This document shows, piece by piece, positions 23,651-32,335 of a stretch of DNA of 64,000 nucleotides. The position numbers and the translations under genes are program-made. The stretch covers positions 1-64,000 of the forward strand of contig NZ_LYXZ01000021.1 in NCBI RefSeq assembly GCF_001676615.1, given 5' to 3'. The stretch is from Labrys sp. WJW. Its GTDB lineage: Bacteria; Pseudomonadota; Alphaproteobacteria; Rhizobiales; Labraceae. The notes beneath the pieces were generated by a model, which had not been told where the DNA came from, made no database searches, and was given only the letters and a program-made list of their open reading frames with translations. Position 1 is the stretch's first letter. Each line of letters opens with the position of its first letter.

Positions 23651-24583
23651 TTACTGGGTCTTGCGGAGCGTGTCGTTGAACTTCACCATGTCGACGATCG
23701 GCTGATACTCCTTGGCGCTGATCGCCGTGAGTTCGAGATCCTTGCCGTCGGAAAGCTTGTCGAAATTGGCCTTGTCGTTCTTGGCATAGTCGATCAGGGC
23801 CGTGCCGATCTTCTTCTTCAAATCGTCGGGCAGCGAGGCGAGCACCGTATAGGGACCTTCCGGCAGGAAGGGCGTCTTGTAGATGACGCGGAAGTCGGCC
23901 TTGGTCATCGGAGTGCCGTCATCCTTCTTGAGGATGCCGCGGCTGAGCATGCGGGTCAGGTTGGAATCGTCTTCCGAGTTCCAGCTGTTGGCCGCGGCGT
24001 CGGCGGTACCCTGGGCAAGGGCCAGCACGGCGTTGTCATGGCTGCCGGCGAAGACGACGGAGGAGAAGAACTTGTCGACGTCGATGCCCTGGCTGTGCAG
24101 GCCGAAGCGCGGCGCATTGTTGCCGGAGGTCGAGTTGGGGTCGACGAGGGCGAGCTTCTTGCCCTTGAGGTCCTCGATGGTCTTGTAGGGGCTGTCGGCC
24201 TTCACATAGATCACGGAGTAGTAGCCGGTAAGGCCGTTGTTGTGGCGGGGAACGGCGACCGGCTCGGTGGCGACGCCGGTGATGATGGCGCGGGCGTAGG
24301 AGGCCGGGCCATACCAGGCGATCTGGGCAAAGCCGGCGCGCTGGGCTTCGATCACGGCGGCGTAGTCGTTGGCGATGTTGAGCTTGACCGGCACGCCGAC
24401 CTGCTTGGCGATGTAGTCGGCCAGCGGCTGGTAGCGATCATTGGTGGTGGAGGCGTTTTCAGCCGGAATGACGGCGAGCGTCAATTCGGGATACTGGGCT
24501 TTCCAGTCCTCGGCCTGGGCAGTACCGGCGGCAAAGCTCATGGCTGCTGCGGCAAGGCCGAGCAGCGTGCGGCGCGAAAGCAT
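23651..24583 (-). CDS. phnD: Phosphonate ABC transporter substrate-binding protein
   Basis: Periplasmic receptor that delivers phosphonates to PhnE-PhnC. 310 residues with a signal peptide (SRRTLLGLAAAAMSFAAGTAQA; the double arginine could allow Tat export). Family motifs: AVIPAENASTTNDRYQPLADYIAKQVGVPVKL, the ligand loop QIAWYGPASYA and LVDPNSTSGNNAPRFGL. Hairpin after its stop, so expression may exceed that of the permeases. Confidence 0.96.
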   Translation of the reverse strand: MLSRRTLLGLAAAAMSFAAGTAQAEDWKAQYPELTLAVIPAENASTTNDRYQPLADYIAKQVGVPVKLNIANDYAAVIEAQRAGFAQIAWYGPASYARAIITGVATEPVAVPRHNNGLTGYYSVIYVKADSPYKTIEDLKGKKLALVDPNSTSGNNAPRFGLHSQGIDVDKFFSSVVFAGSHDNAVLALAQGTADAAANSWNSEDDSNLTRMLSRGILKKDDGTPMTKADFRVIYKTPFLPEGPYTVLASLPDDLKKKIGTALIDYAKNDKANFDKLSDGKDLELTAISAKEYQPIVDMVKFNDTLRKTQ

Positions 24584-24643
24584 AGGTCTCTCCTGTCGGA
24601 AATATCGTGTTCTTGTGGCTCTTGAAGATGCGCGGCCGGCCTG

Positions 24644-25450
24644 TCAGGCGGCGACGCTGGCGGGGCGAGCCTGACCTGCCCATTTGGTGTCGGCATCGGC
24701 GTCCATCACCTCGCCGGCCTCCAGGCCGTAGAGGTCGCGGGCCGCGTCTGCCGTCAGCGCTGCGGGAACGCCGTCGAAGACCACACGGCCTGCGGACATG
24801 CCGATCAGGCGGTCGCAATAGCCGCGAGCGAGATCGAGCGAATGGAGGTTGCAGATGACGGTGATGCCGAAATGCTTGTTGATGCGCAGCAGGGCATCCA
24901 TCACGACCTTGGTGTTGCGCGGGTCGAGCGAGGCGATCGGCTCGTCCGCCAGGATGATCGAGGGTTCCTGCACCAAGGCGCGGGCGATCGCCACGCGTTG
25001 CTGCTGACCGCCGGACAGGCTGTCGGCGCGCTGGCCGGCGAGATTGGCGATGTCGAACTGCTCCAGCGCGGCGAGTGCCATGGCCTTGTCTTCGAGGCCC
25101 CAAAGCTGCAGCACGGCGCTGGCCGTCGAGACCTTGTTGAGGCGGCCCATCAGCACATTGGTGAGCACGTCGAGGCGGCCGATCAGGTTGAACTGCTGGA
25201 AGATCATGGCGCAGCGCGCGCGCCAGTCCCGCAAGGCCTGTCCACGCAAGGCCGTGACGTCGACGCCGTCGAAGGAGATCGTCCCCTCGCTCGGGTCGAC
25301 GAGGCGATTCAGCATGCGCAGCAAGGTCGACTTGCCGGCCCCCGAGCGCCCGATCACGCCGATGAAGGCGCCGGGCGCAATTTCCAGATTCACATCGGCG
25401 ACAGCCGTCTTGCCGCCAAAGCGCCTGGAAACTCCTTTGATCGCCAGCAT
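24644..25450 (-). CDS. phnC: Phosphonate ABC transporter ATP-binding protein
   Basis: ATPase of the phosphonate importer, 268 residues: Walker [15 protein letters not shown], signature [15 protein letters not shown], Walker [13 protein letters not shown] and H-loop [14 protein letters not shown]. First gene of phnCDEE; the start ATG 25450 lies 48 bases downstream of a four-unit PHO-box array. The Tn-like C-terminal tail ([26 protein letters not shown]) is low complexity. Confidence 0.97.
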   Translation of the reverse strand: MLAIKGVSRRFGGKTAVADVNLEIAPGAFIGVIGRSGAGKSTLLRMLNRLVDPSEGTISFDGVDVTALRGQALRDWRARCAMIFQQFNLIGRLDVLTNVLMGRLNKVSTASAVLQLWGLEDKAMALAALEQFDIANLAGQRADSLSGGQQQRVAIARALVQEPSIILADEPIASLDPRNTKVVMDALLRINKHFGITVICNLHSLDLARGYCDRLIGMSAGRVVFDGVPAALTADAARDLYGLEAGEVMDADADTKWAGQARPASVAA

Positions 25451-25498
25451 GAACAGATCCCTTCTCGTGCAGGTTTCCGGAGTCGGTAACGCCGGGCG

Positions 25499-25538
25499 AT
25501 TACAGAGGGATGGCAGTTCAATGATGTTTCAGTGACGA
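25499..25538 (-). promoter_or_regulatory. PHO-box array upstream of phnC
   Basis: On the minus strand four 7-base units follow at exactly 11-base steps: TCGTCAC (25532-25538), ACATCAT (25521-25527), CTGCCAT (25510-25516), CTGTAAT (25499-25505). The last two match the PhoB unit CTGTCAT at 6 of 7 positions, the first two at 4. Orientation is toward phnC and the distance to its start is 48 bases, as for other candidates in the window. Confidence 0.75.
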
Positions 25539-25591
25539 TCCCCCGCGGATGTCGCCGGCAATTGCGACAGGCCGGGCGCTCGGATCGTTTC

Positions 25592-25609
25592 TTGTCATGG
25601 CATTGTCGC
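25592..25609 (+). promoter_or_regulatory. Possible PHO box upstream of the hexapeptide transferase
   Basis: TTGTCAT (25592-25598) and TTGTCGC (25603-25609) are 11 bases apart on the plus strand and match the PhoB unit at 6 and 4 of 7 positions. They end 45 bases before the TTG start of the transferase gene. Weaker than the phnC array. Confidence 0.4.
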
Positions 25610-25653
25610 AGGAGGATGGGAAGCAGGAGGCTTTCCATCACCGGTGAATTGCC

Positions 25654-26298
25654 TTGCCCAAACTCAGCCACATGCCTTTCATCGACCCGACGGCTTCGGT
25701 TTCAGCGAGCCGGCTCGGGCGTTACACCGAGGTGGGTCCGCGGACCAACCTGAACGAGGTCGAGCTCGGCGACTATTCCTATGTCGTCAACGATGCGGAC
25801 ATCGCCTACAGCCATGTCGGCCGTTTCGTCTCGATCGCGGCCCATACCCGCATCAATCCGGGCAATCACCCGATGGACCGGGCAAGCCAGAGCCATTTCA
25901 GCTATCGCGCCTCGGCCTATTTCGAAGGCGAGAGCGACGAAGCGGATTTTTTTGCCTGGCGCCGACGGCATGACGTCCATATCGGCCATGATGTCTGGAT
26001 CGGCCATGGGGCGATCGTGCTGGCGGGGCGTCGGATCGGCAGCGGCGCCGTGGTGGGAGCCGGCGCCGTGGTCACCCGCGACGTCGAGGCGTATACCATC
26101 GTCGTCGGCAATCCGGCGCGGCCGATCCGCCGCCGCTTCGAGGACGCGATTGCCGATCGCCTGCAAGCCCTGGCTTGGTGGAACTGGTCACATGAGACGC
26201 TGCGCATGGCCCTTCCGGATTTCCGCAATCTCCGGATCGAGGCCTTCCTCGACAAGTATGAGACTCTTGCCGTTGAGGGGCTAATCGGTCCATCCTGA
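25654..26298 (+). CDS. Phosphonate-associated hexapeptide-repeat acetyltransferase-like protein
   Basis: 214 residues forming a left-handed beta-helix (repeats from [19 protein letters not shown] to [35 protein letters not shown]), like xenobiotic acetyltransferases. It matches the subfamily that is repeatedly encoded beside C-P lyase and phosphonate transport genes ([45 protein letters not shown]). Acetylation of an aminophosphonate is a plausible role, since such acetylation precedes C-P cleavage in the E. coli PhnO system, but the substrate is unknown. TTG 25654 was chosen because homologues, as I remember them, begin near PKLSxxPxIxPTA; ATG 25672 is the alternative. Confidence 0.88.
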   Translation: MPKLSHMPFIDPTASVSASRLGRYTEVGPRTNLNEVELGDYSYVVNDADIAYSHVGRFVSIAAHTRINPGNHPMDRASQSHFSYRASAYFEGESDEADFFAWRRRHDVHIGHDVWIGHGAIVLAGRRIGSGAVVGAGAVVTRDVEAYTIVVGNPARPIRRRFEDAIADRLQALAWWNWSHETLRMALPDFRNLRIEAFLDKYETLAVEGLIGPS

Positions 26299-26302
26299 GG
26301 GC

Positions 26303-26761
26303 ATGACTGATGCACTGCTCCATTTTGAAGATTTCCCGGTCGGCGAGATTGCGACATACGGGTCGTACCGGCTGACGCGCGAGGCCATCCTCGCCTTCGC
26401 CAGGGAATATGATCCCCAGCCGTTTCATCTCGATGAGGAAGCGGCAAGGAACACCATGCTGGGCGGACTTGCGGCTTCCGGCTGGCACGCCTGCTGTATT
26501 TTGATGCGGCTCAATTGCGACGGCTTCATGCTCAACTCCACCTCGATGGGGGCGCCGGGCATCGATGAGGTCAAGTGGCTGGCGCCGCTCCGGCCGGATG
26601 TCACGCTGAGCGTTCGCCGCACGACGCTGGACGCTCGTGCCTCCAGGAGCCGCCCGGACATGGGCCTGGTGAAGTTCCTGTTCGAATTGGTCGCAGACGA
26701 GAAGACGGTGGTGACCACCCAGACCGGCTCCATCATGTTCGGCCGGAGGCAGGCGGCATGA
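26303..26761 (+). CDS. MaoC-fold hydratase/dehydratase-like protein 1
   Basis: 152-residue hotdog-fold protein of the MaoC family. The hydratase-2 motif is recognisable: YDPQPFHLDEEAARNTMLGGLAASGWHACC, containing the conserved Asp-x4-His dyad. It probably acts on an acyl-CoA or similar thioester, substrate unknown. Its start is four bases after the transferase stop and it overlaps the second MaoC gene by four bases, so all three genes are probably one transcript. Confidence 0.9.
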   Translation: MTDALLHFEDFPVGEIATYGSYRLTREAILAFAREYDPQPFHLDEEAARNTMLGGLAASGWHACCILMRLNCDGFMLNSTSMGAPGIDEVKWLAPLRPDVTLSVRRTTLDARASRSRPDMGLVKFLFELVADEKTVVTTQTGSIMFGRRQAA

Positions 26762-27231
26762 AATATTTCGAGGATCTTGCCATCGGGGATACCGACGAGA
26801 TCGGCGCTTTCACCTTTTCAGCCGAGAACATCAAGCGCTTTGCGACCCTCTACGATCCCCAGCCCTTCCATGTCGACGAGGCCGCGGCTGAGGCTAGCCA
26901 TTTCGGCGGCCTGGTGGCGTCGGGCTGGCAGGTTGCGGCCGTGTGGATGAAGCTCCTGGTGGCGCATCAGGAGGTCGAGATCGCCAGGGCACACCAGCTC
27001 GGCAAGCCGGTGGTCAAGCTCGGCCCGTCACCGGGCTTTCGCAACATGGTCTGGGCTAGGCCGGTGCGCGCCGGCGATACGCTGCGCTACAGCGTGGAGG
27101 TCACGGGCAAGAAGGAGAGCGCCTCCCGGCCCGAATGGGGTATCGTCTCCATGCTCAGCTCGGCGCTCAACCAGCAAGGCGAACAGGCCTTTCGCTTCGA
27201 GGGCACCGTCTTCTGGGAAAGGCGGGGGTAG
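26758..27231 (+). CDS. MaoC-fold hydratase/dehydratase-like protein 2
   Basis: 157 residues, paralogous to the preceding gene (LYDPQPFHVDEAAAEASHFGGLVASGWQVAA). Both carry the active-site Asp and His, so the pair may form a heterodimer or two separate enzymes. ATG 26758 overlaps the preceding stop (ATGA). A link to phosphonate catabolism is suggested only by the shared operon with the phosphonate-linked transferase. Confidence 0.9.
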   Translation: MKYFEDLAIGDTDEIGAFTFSAENIKRFATLYDPQPFHVDEAAAEASHFGGLVASGWQVAAVWMKLLVAHQEVEIARAHQLGKPVVKLGPSPGFRNMVWARPVRAGDTLRYSVEVTGKKESASRPEWGIVSMLSSALNQQGEQAFRFEGTVFWERRG

Positions 27232-27269
27232 AGCTCACCCATAAACCAACGGGTCGAAATGGCTCGGCC

Positions 27270-27367
27270 TTTGTCATTGCCGGGCTTGACCCGGCAATCC
27301 AGTTCCTCCGTCCAAACGGCGAGGAAGAGGCGGCTGGATGCCCGGGGCAAGCCCGGGCATGACAAAG
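27270..27367. repeat. Dispersed inverted repeat, family R4, copy 1
   Basis: TTTGTCATTGCCGGGCTTG at the left is inverted against the right end GGGCAAGCCCGGGCATGACA. It fills the gap between the second MaoC gene and the convergent btaB stop. The related copy is at 39373-39452. Confidence 0.75.
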
Positions 27368-27375
27368 CCGGTGTT

Positions 27376-28071
27376 TCAGTTACTTCTGGGCAATGGCGAA
27401 AGCCGGGCCGAACTGTGAGGCCGCTCCAACTCCGCATAGAACGCGTAGCCGCGGTAGAGGTCCTTGATCCGGAGCTGCAGGTGCTCGCGGCTGGCGAGAT
27501 CCGCCAGAGCCGCGGGCAATGCGGCGATCGGATGGACGTGGAAGCGCGCCAGCCAGGCAAAGAGCAGCCGCTTGAACCAGCTCGGCAGGCCCTCCTGCTG
27601 GCCGAAATCCACGATGAGGAGCCGACCGCCCGGCTCGAGGGCTGCAGCGGCCCGCTCCAGCACAGCCTGCCAGCCGGGGATCATCGACAGCGTGTAGGAG
27701 ATATAGATGCGCTCGAAACCCTTGCGCCCGAATTGCTCGGGTGAGAAACGGGTGGCGTCGGCCTGGGCCACGGTGACGCGGGCCAGGCGATTGCGGTCCA
27801 GCGAGTGCCGTGCCGTTTCGAGCATCGCCGTCGAAATGTCGAAGCCGGAGAGCGGCGTGGCGGGGTAGTGCTTGGCCACGGCAATGAGGTTGCGGCCGGT
27901 GCCGCAACCGATTTCGAGAATGGCATCACCAGCGGCCGGCCGCAGCGATGCGATCAGGTGATCCCGGCCGAGCAGGTAATATTTGCGCGTGAGATCATAG
28001 ATGTAGCGCTGGTGGCGATAGATCCGGTTCATCGCCGCCGCGGCATCGCCCGTCTGGATCTCGATGCTCAA
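27376..28071 (-). CDS. btaB: Diacylglyceryl-homoserine N-methyltransferase (betaine lipid synthesis)
   Basis: SAM-dependent methyltransferase that adds three methyl groups to diacylglyceryl-homoserine, giving the phosphorus-free betaine lipid DGTS. 231 residues, class I fold with SAM motif LEIGCGTGRNL and SGFDISTAML. The N-terminal MNRIYRHQRYIYDLTRKYYLLGRDHLI is characteristic of BtaB. It overlaps btaA by four bases. btaAB replaces phospholipids during phosphate limitation in Rhodobacter and Sinorhizobium. Confidence 0.92.
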   Translation of the reverse strand: MSIEIQTGDAAAAMNRIYRHQRYIYDLTRKYYLLGRDHLIASLRPAAGDAILEIGCGTGRNLIAVAKHYPATPLSGFDISTAMLETARHSLDRNRLARVTVAQADATRFSPEQFGRKGFERIYISYTLSMIPGWQAVLERAAAALEPGGRLLIVDFGQQEGLPSWFKRLLFAWLARFHVHPIAALPAALADLASREHLQLRIKDLYRGYAFYAELERPHSSARLSPLPRSN

Positions 28072-29333
28072 TGGAGGGCTCGCAGCTCGTAGAGATGGAA
28101 GCCGCCATAGATGGCGGAGCGGTCGCGCGCAGTCCAGGCCCGGCAGCGCTCGCGATCATAGGACCAGCGCGCCAGCAAATCGGCGGGAATACGCCCCGGC
28201 AGCAGGCTTTCCTCGGCGGCGGTGCGGAAGATCACGCGGGCGCCGGGGCGGGCCGTGCGGGTGATCTCGCTCCACAGCTTGGTGAGGATGACATCGGTCA
28301 TCCAGTCCTGGGCATCGAGCAGCACATAGGCGTCGAGGCTGGCCGCCGGCTGGGCCTTGAGATGGTCGATCAAATTGACATGGCGGACCTCGATGCGGTC
28401 GGCGCGGTCGCGCACGGCCTCGTAGGCCGCCGGCTGGAGATAGGGCGGCACCGGCCCGTCGCCATCGGGTTTGTAGCCGCGGCCGAAGGCCTGCCAGGCG
28501 AAATAATTGTCCTTGAGGTCGAAATCGCAGGCGAGGCGTTCCAGCCGCTCGCGAAGCACGTCGGCAATGCCTTCCCCGTCGGCTGCCGCCCCGGCCAGGG
28601 CGTCATACTGCTCGGGCGGAATGCCCAGGCCATAGAGCGAGGCCCGCCGGCGCGTGAGCCATTTGATATGGGGGCGATCGAACAGGGGCGCGATGCGCTC
28701 GTCGAAGACCCGGCGCTGCTCGGCGAGATCGCGAGCGGCCAGGAGGTCGGCCGGATCGATGCGATGCAGCCGTCCGATCAGATGTCCCAGGCCGATGAAA
28801 CGGCCGAGCAGGCCGTACCGATAGAGGTTCTTGCCGAAATAGCCGATGCGGCGGCGGCCGAGCAGGTCACGCCCGTCCCAATAGGCGCGTGTCTCGGCGT
28901 CGAGATGGGAGCGCAGTGCCGTCTCGTAGATCGAAACATTGCGGCGCTGGTGGGCGCGCGCGAAGAAATCGTAGAAGGCGGCATGGTCGGGCAGGTGCCG
29001 GGCCGCCGCGATCTTCAGCCGGTTGAGCGCGATATGGTGGCGGTTGAGGTCGACCGCGGTGATCGCGGCCGGGCCAGCCTTGAGATAGCTCATCACATTG
29101 CAGCCGCCGGAGGCGATGGCAACCAGCCGGTCGTCGGATTTGAGAGCCAGCGCCTCCATGTCGATCTCGGGATCTTCCCAGATCTGGGCGTAGACGAGGC
29201 CACTGAAAGCCAGGGTGAAGAGCCGGTCCTGCATGCCGCGCAGCGACAATAGCCGGTGATGTTCCACGGCCTGCTTGACATGGCCCTGGCCCTTGGCCGG
29301 CGCCTGTGTCCCGATGCTGTTCACATCCGTCAT
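28068..29333 (-). CDS. btaA: SAM:diacylglycerol 3-amino-3-carboxypropyltransferase
   Basis: First enzyme of betaine-lipid synthesis: transfers the aminocarboxypropyl group of S-adenosylmethionine to diacylglycerol. DUF3419 family; landmarks are LVYAQIWEDPEIDMEAL, IASGGCNVMSYL and AVDLNRHHIALNRLK (SAM site), and LLDAQDWMTDVILTKLWSEI in the second half. ATG 29333 with AAGGAG nine bases upstream gives 421 residues. A PHO box lies 50 bases before the start, so PhoB control of btaAB is likely. Confidence 0.95.
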   Translation of the reverse strand: MTDVNSIGTQAPAKGQGHVKQAVEHHRLLSLRGMQDRLFTLAFSGLVYAQIWEDPEIDMEALALKSDDRLVAIASGGCNVMSYLKAGPAAITAVDLNRHHIALNRLKIAAARHLPDHAAFYDFFARAHQRRNVSIYETALRSHLDAETRAYWDGRDLLGRRRIGYFGKNLYRYGLLGRFIGLGHLIGRLHRIDPADLLAARDLAEQRRVFDERIAPLFDRPHIKWLTRRRASLYGLGIPPEQYDALAGAAADGEGIADVLRERLERLACDFDLKDNYFAWQAFGRGYKPDGDGPVPPYLQPAAYEAVRDRADRIEVRHVNLIDHLKAQPAASLDAYVLLDAQDWMTDVILTKLWSEITRTARPGARVIFRTAAEESLLPGRIPADLLARWSYDRERCRAWTARDRSAIYGGFHLYELRALH

Positions 29334-29383
29334 GCCCATCCGCTCCTTCGCCGAATCCGGGTTGCGCGATGGGATTCGCGGAT

Positions 29384-29412
29384 AAGACCAAGCGATGACG
29401 GGGGGATGACAA
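29384..29412 (-). promoter_or_regulatory. PHO box upstream of btaA
   Basis: On the minus strand: TTGTCAT (29406-29412), CCGTCAT (29395-29401) and TGGTCTT (29384-29390), spaced exactly 11 bases. The first two match the PhoB unit CTGTCAT at 6 of 7 positions. The array faces btaA and ends 50 bases before its start. Confidence 0.75.
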
Positions 29413-29446
29413 GGGGCCGCCAAAGCGACGCGCAGGCGACAGGTCC

Positions 29447-31096
29447 TCAGGCCGTACCTGCCGCCTCCACGCGTTCCTTGCCGAGTGCTGCGGCCATAAG
29501 CGTGCGGGTATAGGTTTCGCGCGGTGCGTCGAAGATCTGGGCGGTGGAGCCCTCCTCGACGATGCGTCCCTCCTTCATCACGACGACATAGTCGGACAGC
29601 GCGCGTACCACCGACAGATCATGGCTGATGAACAGATAGGACAGGCCGTAGGTGGCCTGCAGGTCGCGCAGCAGTTCGACGATCTGTTTCTGCACCGAGC
29701 GATCGAGCGCCGAGGTCGGCTCGTCGAGCACCACCACCTTGGGCTTGAGGATCATGGCGCGCGCAATGGCGATGCGCTGGCGCTGGCCGCCCGAGAATTC
29801 GTGCGGATAGCGGTTGCGGGCGGTGGGATCGAGGCCGACCTCCGTCAGGGCCTGGACGGCCCGCTTGTCCCGTTCGGCAGCCGACAGGCTGGGCTCATGC
29901 ACTCTCAGGCCTTCGGTGATGATGGACCCCACCGACATGCGGGGAGAAAGCGAACCGTAGGGGTCCTGGAACACCAATTGCAGGGCGCGCCGCAGCGGAC
30001 GCATATCGAGCACGCTTGCCCGTGAGATGTCCCGGCCGTCGAAGCGGATGTCGCCTTCGCCGGTATTCAGCCGCAGCAAGGCGCGACCCAGGGTCGACTT
30101 GCCTGATCCCGATTCACCCACGATACCGATGGTCTGCCCCTGCTGCAGGCGCAGGGAAACATCGTCCACCGCCTTCAGATCCATGGCCTTGTGGCCGCCG
30201 AACAGGCTGCCGGCGAGATGATAGGTGACGCGGATGTTGCGGCCCTCGAGCAGCACGGGGGCATCGGGGCGCGGCGGATCCTTGTGGCCCGACGGTTCTG
30301 CCGCCAGCAGCATCTTGGTGTAATCGTGCCGGGGATTGTCGAAGACCTGCTGCGTGGAGCCGGTCTCCACCACTTCGCCACGGCGCATGACATAGACGCG
30401 ATCGGCAAAACGCCGGACGATGTTGAGGTCGTGGCTGATGAAGACGATGGACATGCCCAGGCGTTGCCTGAGATCGGCGAGGAGGGACAGGATCTGCGCC
30501 TGCACGGTGACGTCGAGCGCGGTGGTCGGCTCGTCGGCGATCAGCAGATCAGGATCGTTGGCGAGCGCCATGGCGATCATCACGCGCTGGCGCTGGCCGC
30601 CCGACATCTCATGGGGATAGGCATCCACCCGCCGTTCGGGATGGGGAATGCCCACGAGCTTGAACAGGTCCACCGCCTTCTTGCGGGCTTGCTTGTAGCT
30701 GCCGCCGCGATGGTGGACGATCGGCTCGGCCACCTGGCGCCCGACCTTGTAAAGCGGGTCGAGCGAGGTCATAGGCTCTTGAAAGATCATGGTGATCTTG
30801 TCGCCGCGTACCTTGTTGAGTTCCTTCGCCGGCAGGCCGAGCAATTCCCTGCCGCGATATCTGGCCGATCCCCGGACCTGGCCATTGCCGGCCAGCAGGC
30901 CCATCAAGGCCATCATGGTCTGGCTCTTGCCCGAGCCGGATTCGCCCACGATGGCGACGGTCTCGCCTCTGTTGACCTTGAGGTCGATGCCCTTGACCGC
31001 CCTGACCGTACCATCGGGGGTGCTGAAGTCGACCTCGAGGCCGCTGACGTCGAGGAGGATGTCTTTCGTATCCTGATCCGCAGGTGTCTGTTGCAT
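29447..31096 (-). CDS. Peptide ABC transporter, fused ATP-binding protein (OppD-OppF type)
   Basis: Single 549-residue protein with two ABC domains in series, equal to OppD plus OppF. Each has Walker A ([20 protein letters not shown]), signature SGGQRQR, Walker B and an H-loop ([22 protein letters not shown]). Each ends with the oligopeptide-type C-terminal motif ([24 protein letters not shown]). ATG 31096 with AGGGAAG upstream was chosen over 31114. Last gene of the opp-like operon; it lies 114 bases after oppC. Confidence 0.94.
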   Translation of the reverse strand: MQQTPADQDTKDILLDVSGLEVDFSTPDGTVRAVKGIDLKVNRGETVAIVGESGSGKSQTMMALMGLLAGNGQVRGSARYRGRELLGLPAKELNKVRGDKITMIFQEPMTSLDPLYKVGRQVAEPIVHHRGGSYKQARKKAVDLFKLVGIPHPERRVDAYPHEMSGGQRQRVMIAMALANDPDLLIADEPTTALDVTVQAQILSLLADLRQRLGMSIVFISHDLNIVRRFADRVYVMRRGEVVETGSTQQVFDNPRHDYTKMLLAAEPSGHKDPPRPDAPVLLEGRNIRVTYHLAGSLFGGHKAMDLKAVDDVSLRLQQGQTIGIVGESGSGKSTLGRALLRLNTGEGDIRFDGRDISRASVLDMRPLRRALQLVFQDPYGSLSPRMSVGSIITEGLRVHEPSLSAAERDKRAVQALTEVGLDPTARNRYPHEFSGGQRQRIAIARAMILKPKVVVLDEPTSALDRSVQKQIVELLRDLQATYGLSYLFISHDLSVVRALSDYVVVMKEGRIVEEGSTAQIFDAPRETYTRTLMAAALGKERVEAAGTA

Positions 31097-31210
31097 CGGT
31101 CTTCCCTTGAGCAAAATGCGGCTAGGCCGAACCGTCCCCGCGTTTTTTTAACGTGTTGATATCGGCAGCATTTTGCGGTTCAAAGCGCCTCCGTCTGAAA
31201 GAAAAACGCT

Positions 31211-32335
31211 CTAGCGATCTTTGGGGTCGAAGGCGTCGCGCAGGCCGTCGCCGATGAAATTGAGGCAGAACAGGGTGGTGACCAGGAAGATGGCCGGGCA
31301 GATCAGCAGGTAGGGGGCCGCCTCCATGGAATCGGCGCCTTCCTTGATCAACGCGCCCCAACTGGTGAGTGGTGCCTGCACGCCGAGCCCGAGGAAGGAG
31401 AGGAAGCTTTCGAGCAGGATGATGCGGGGAATGCGCACCGTCAGGAATACCAGCACCGGGCTCAGCGTGTTGGGAATGATGTGGCGTCGGATCACCGCCC
31501 CCTCGCTGAGCCCCAGGGCGTGGGCCGCCGAGATGAAGTCGCGCCGCTTCAGCGACAAGGTCTGGCCGCGCACGATGCGGGCCATGTCGAGCCACTCGAT
31601 GGCGCCGATGGCGACGAAGATCAGCCAGAAGTCACGCCCGAAGGAGGCCACCAGCAGGATGACGAAGAACATGAACGGGAGCGAGTAGAGGATCTCGACG
31701 AAACGCATCATCAGATTGTCGGTACGCCCGCCAATATAGCCCGACACGGCGCCGTAGGTGACGCCGATGACCAAGCTGACCAGGCTGGCGAGCAGGCCGA
31801 CGAGCAGCGAGACCTGGCCGCCGATCATGATACGCGTCATGAGATCGCGGCCATTGCCATCGGTGCCGAGCAGGAAATACTGGCCATTGATGTCACCCTG
31901 CATGACGACCGTGCGGCCGTCGTCCCGGGTCTCGGTGACCTTGGTGTTGCGGAATTCGTCTATGCGATCGACATAGCGGGTGGCGCGCGGATCGATCGCC
32001 CGGCTCGACGTCAATGTCGCCGTGAACTGGGTGCCCGATGTCTCGAAGGATTGGACCTGCAGACGGGCCTGGGAAGCCGCGCGCTTCATGGCCTCCTCGA
32101 GCGTCGCATGCTTGGGATAGGGCGAGAGGCTGGGCGGAACCTTGACGTAGGACCCATAGACCTGGTCGTAGCCGTGGGGCGAAAAGAACGGCCCCAGTAT
32201 GGAAAAGATCACGATGGCCGCAAACACGAACAGGCTGACCATGGCGGCCTTGTTGCGGCGGAGGCGCAGCCAGGCGAGTTCGAGCAGGCTGCGGCTGCGC
32301 GGGAGTGTGGCGGGTGCCAGGCTTGTTTCAGTCAT
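31211..32335 (-). CDS. Peptide ABC transporter permease (OppC type)
   Basis: Inner-membrane permease of 375 residues. After an N-terminal OppC_N segment (ELAWLRLRRNKAAMVSLFVFAAIVIFSILGPFFSPHGYDQVYGSY) there is a periplasmic stretch of roughly 110 residues before the main permease domain, longer than in E. coli OppC. The EAA loop (ISAAHALGLSEGAVIRRHIIPNTLSPVLVFLTVRIPRIILLESFLSFLGLG) is typical. ATG 32335 overlaps oppB by eight bases. Confidence 0.94.
   Translation of the reverse strand: MTETSLAPATLPRSRSLLELAWLRLRRNKAAMVSLFVFAAIVIFSILGPFFSPHGYDQVYGSYVKVPPSLSPYPKHATLEEAMKRAASQARLQVQSFETSGTQFTATLTSSRAIDPRATRYVDRIDEFRNTKVTETRDDGRTVVMQGDINGQYFLLGTDGNGRDLMTRIMIGGQVSLLVGLLASLVSLVIGVTYGAVSGYIGGRTDNLMMRFVEILYSLPFMFFVILLVASFGRDFWLIFVAIGAIEWLDMARIVRGQTLSLKRRDFISAAHALGLSEGAVIRRHIIPNTLSPVLVFLTVRIPRIILLESFLSFLGLGVQAPLTSWGALIKEGADSMEAAPYLLICPAIFLVTTLFCLNFIGDGLRDAFDPKDR

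Noticed and set aside
31165..31213. Further R2 copy between the fused OppDF gene and oppC
   Set aside because: TTTTGCGGTTC and AACGCTCTAG recall R2, but the order and the first dyad are not preserved; at best a remnant.
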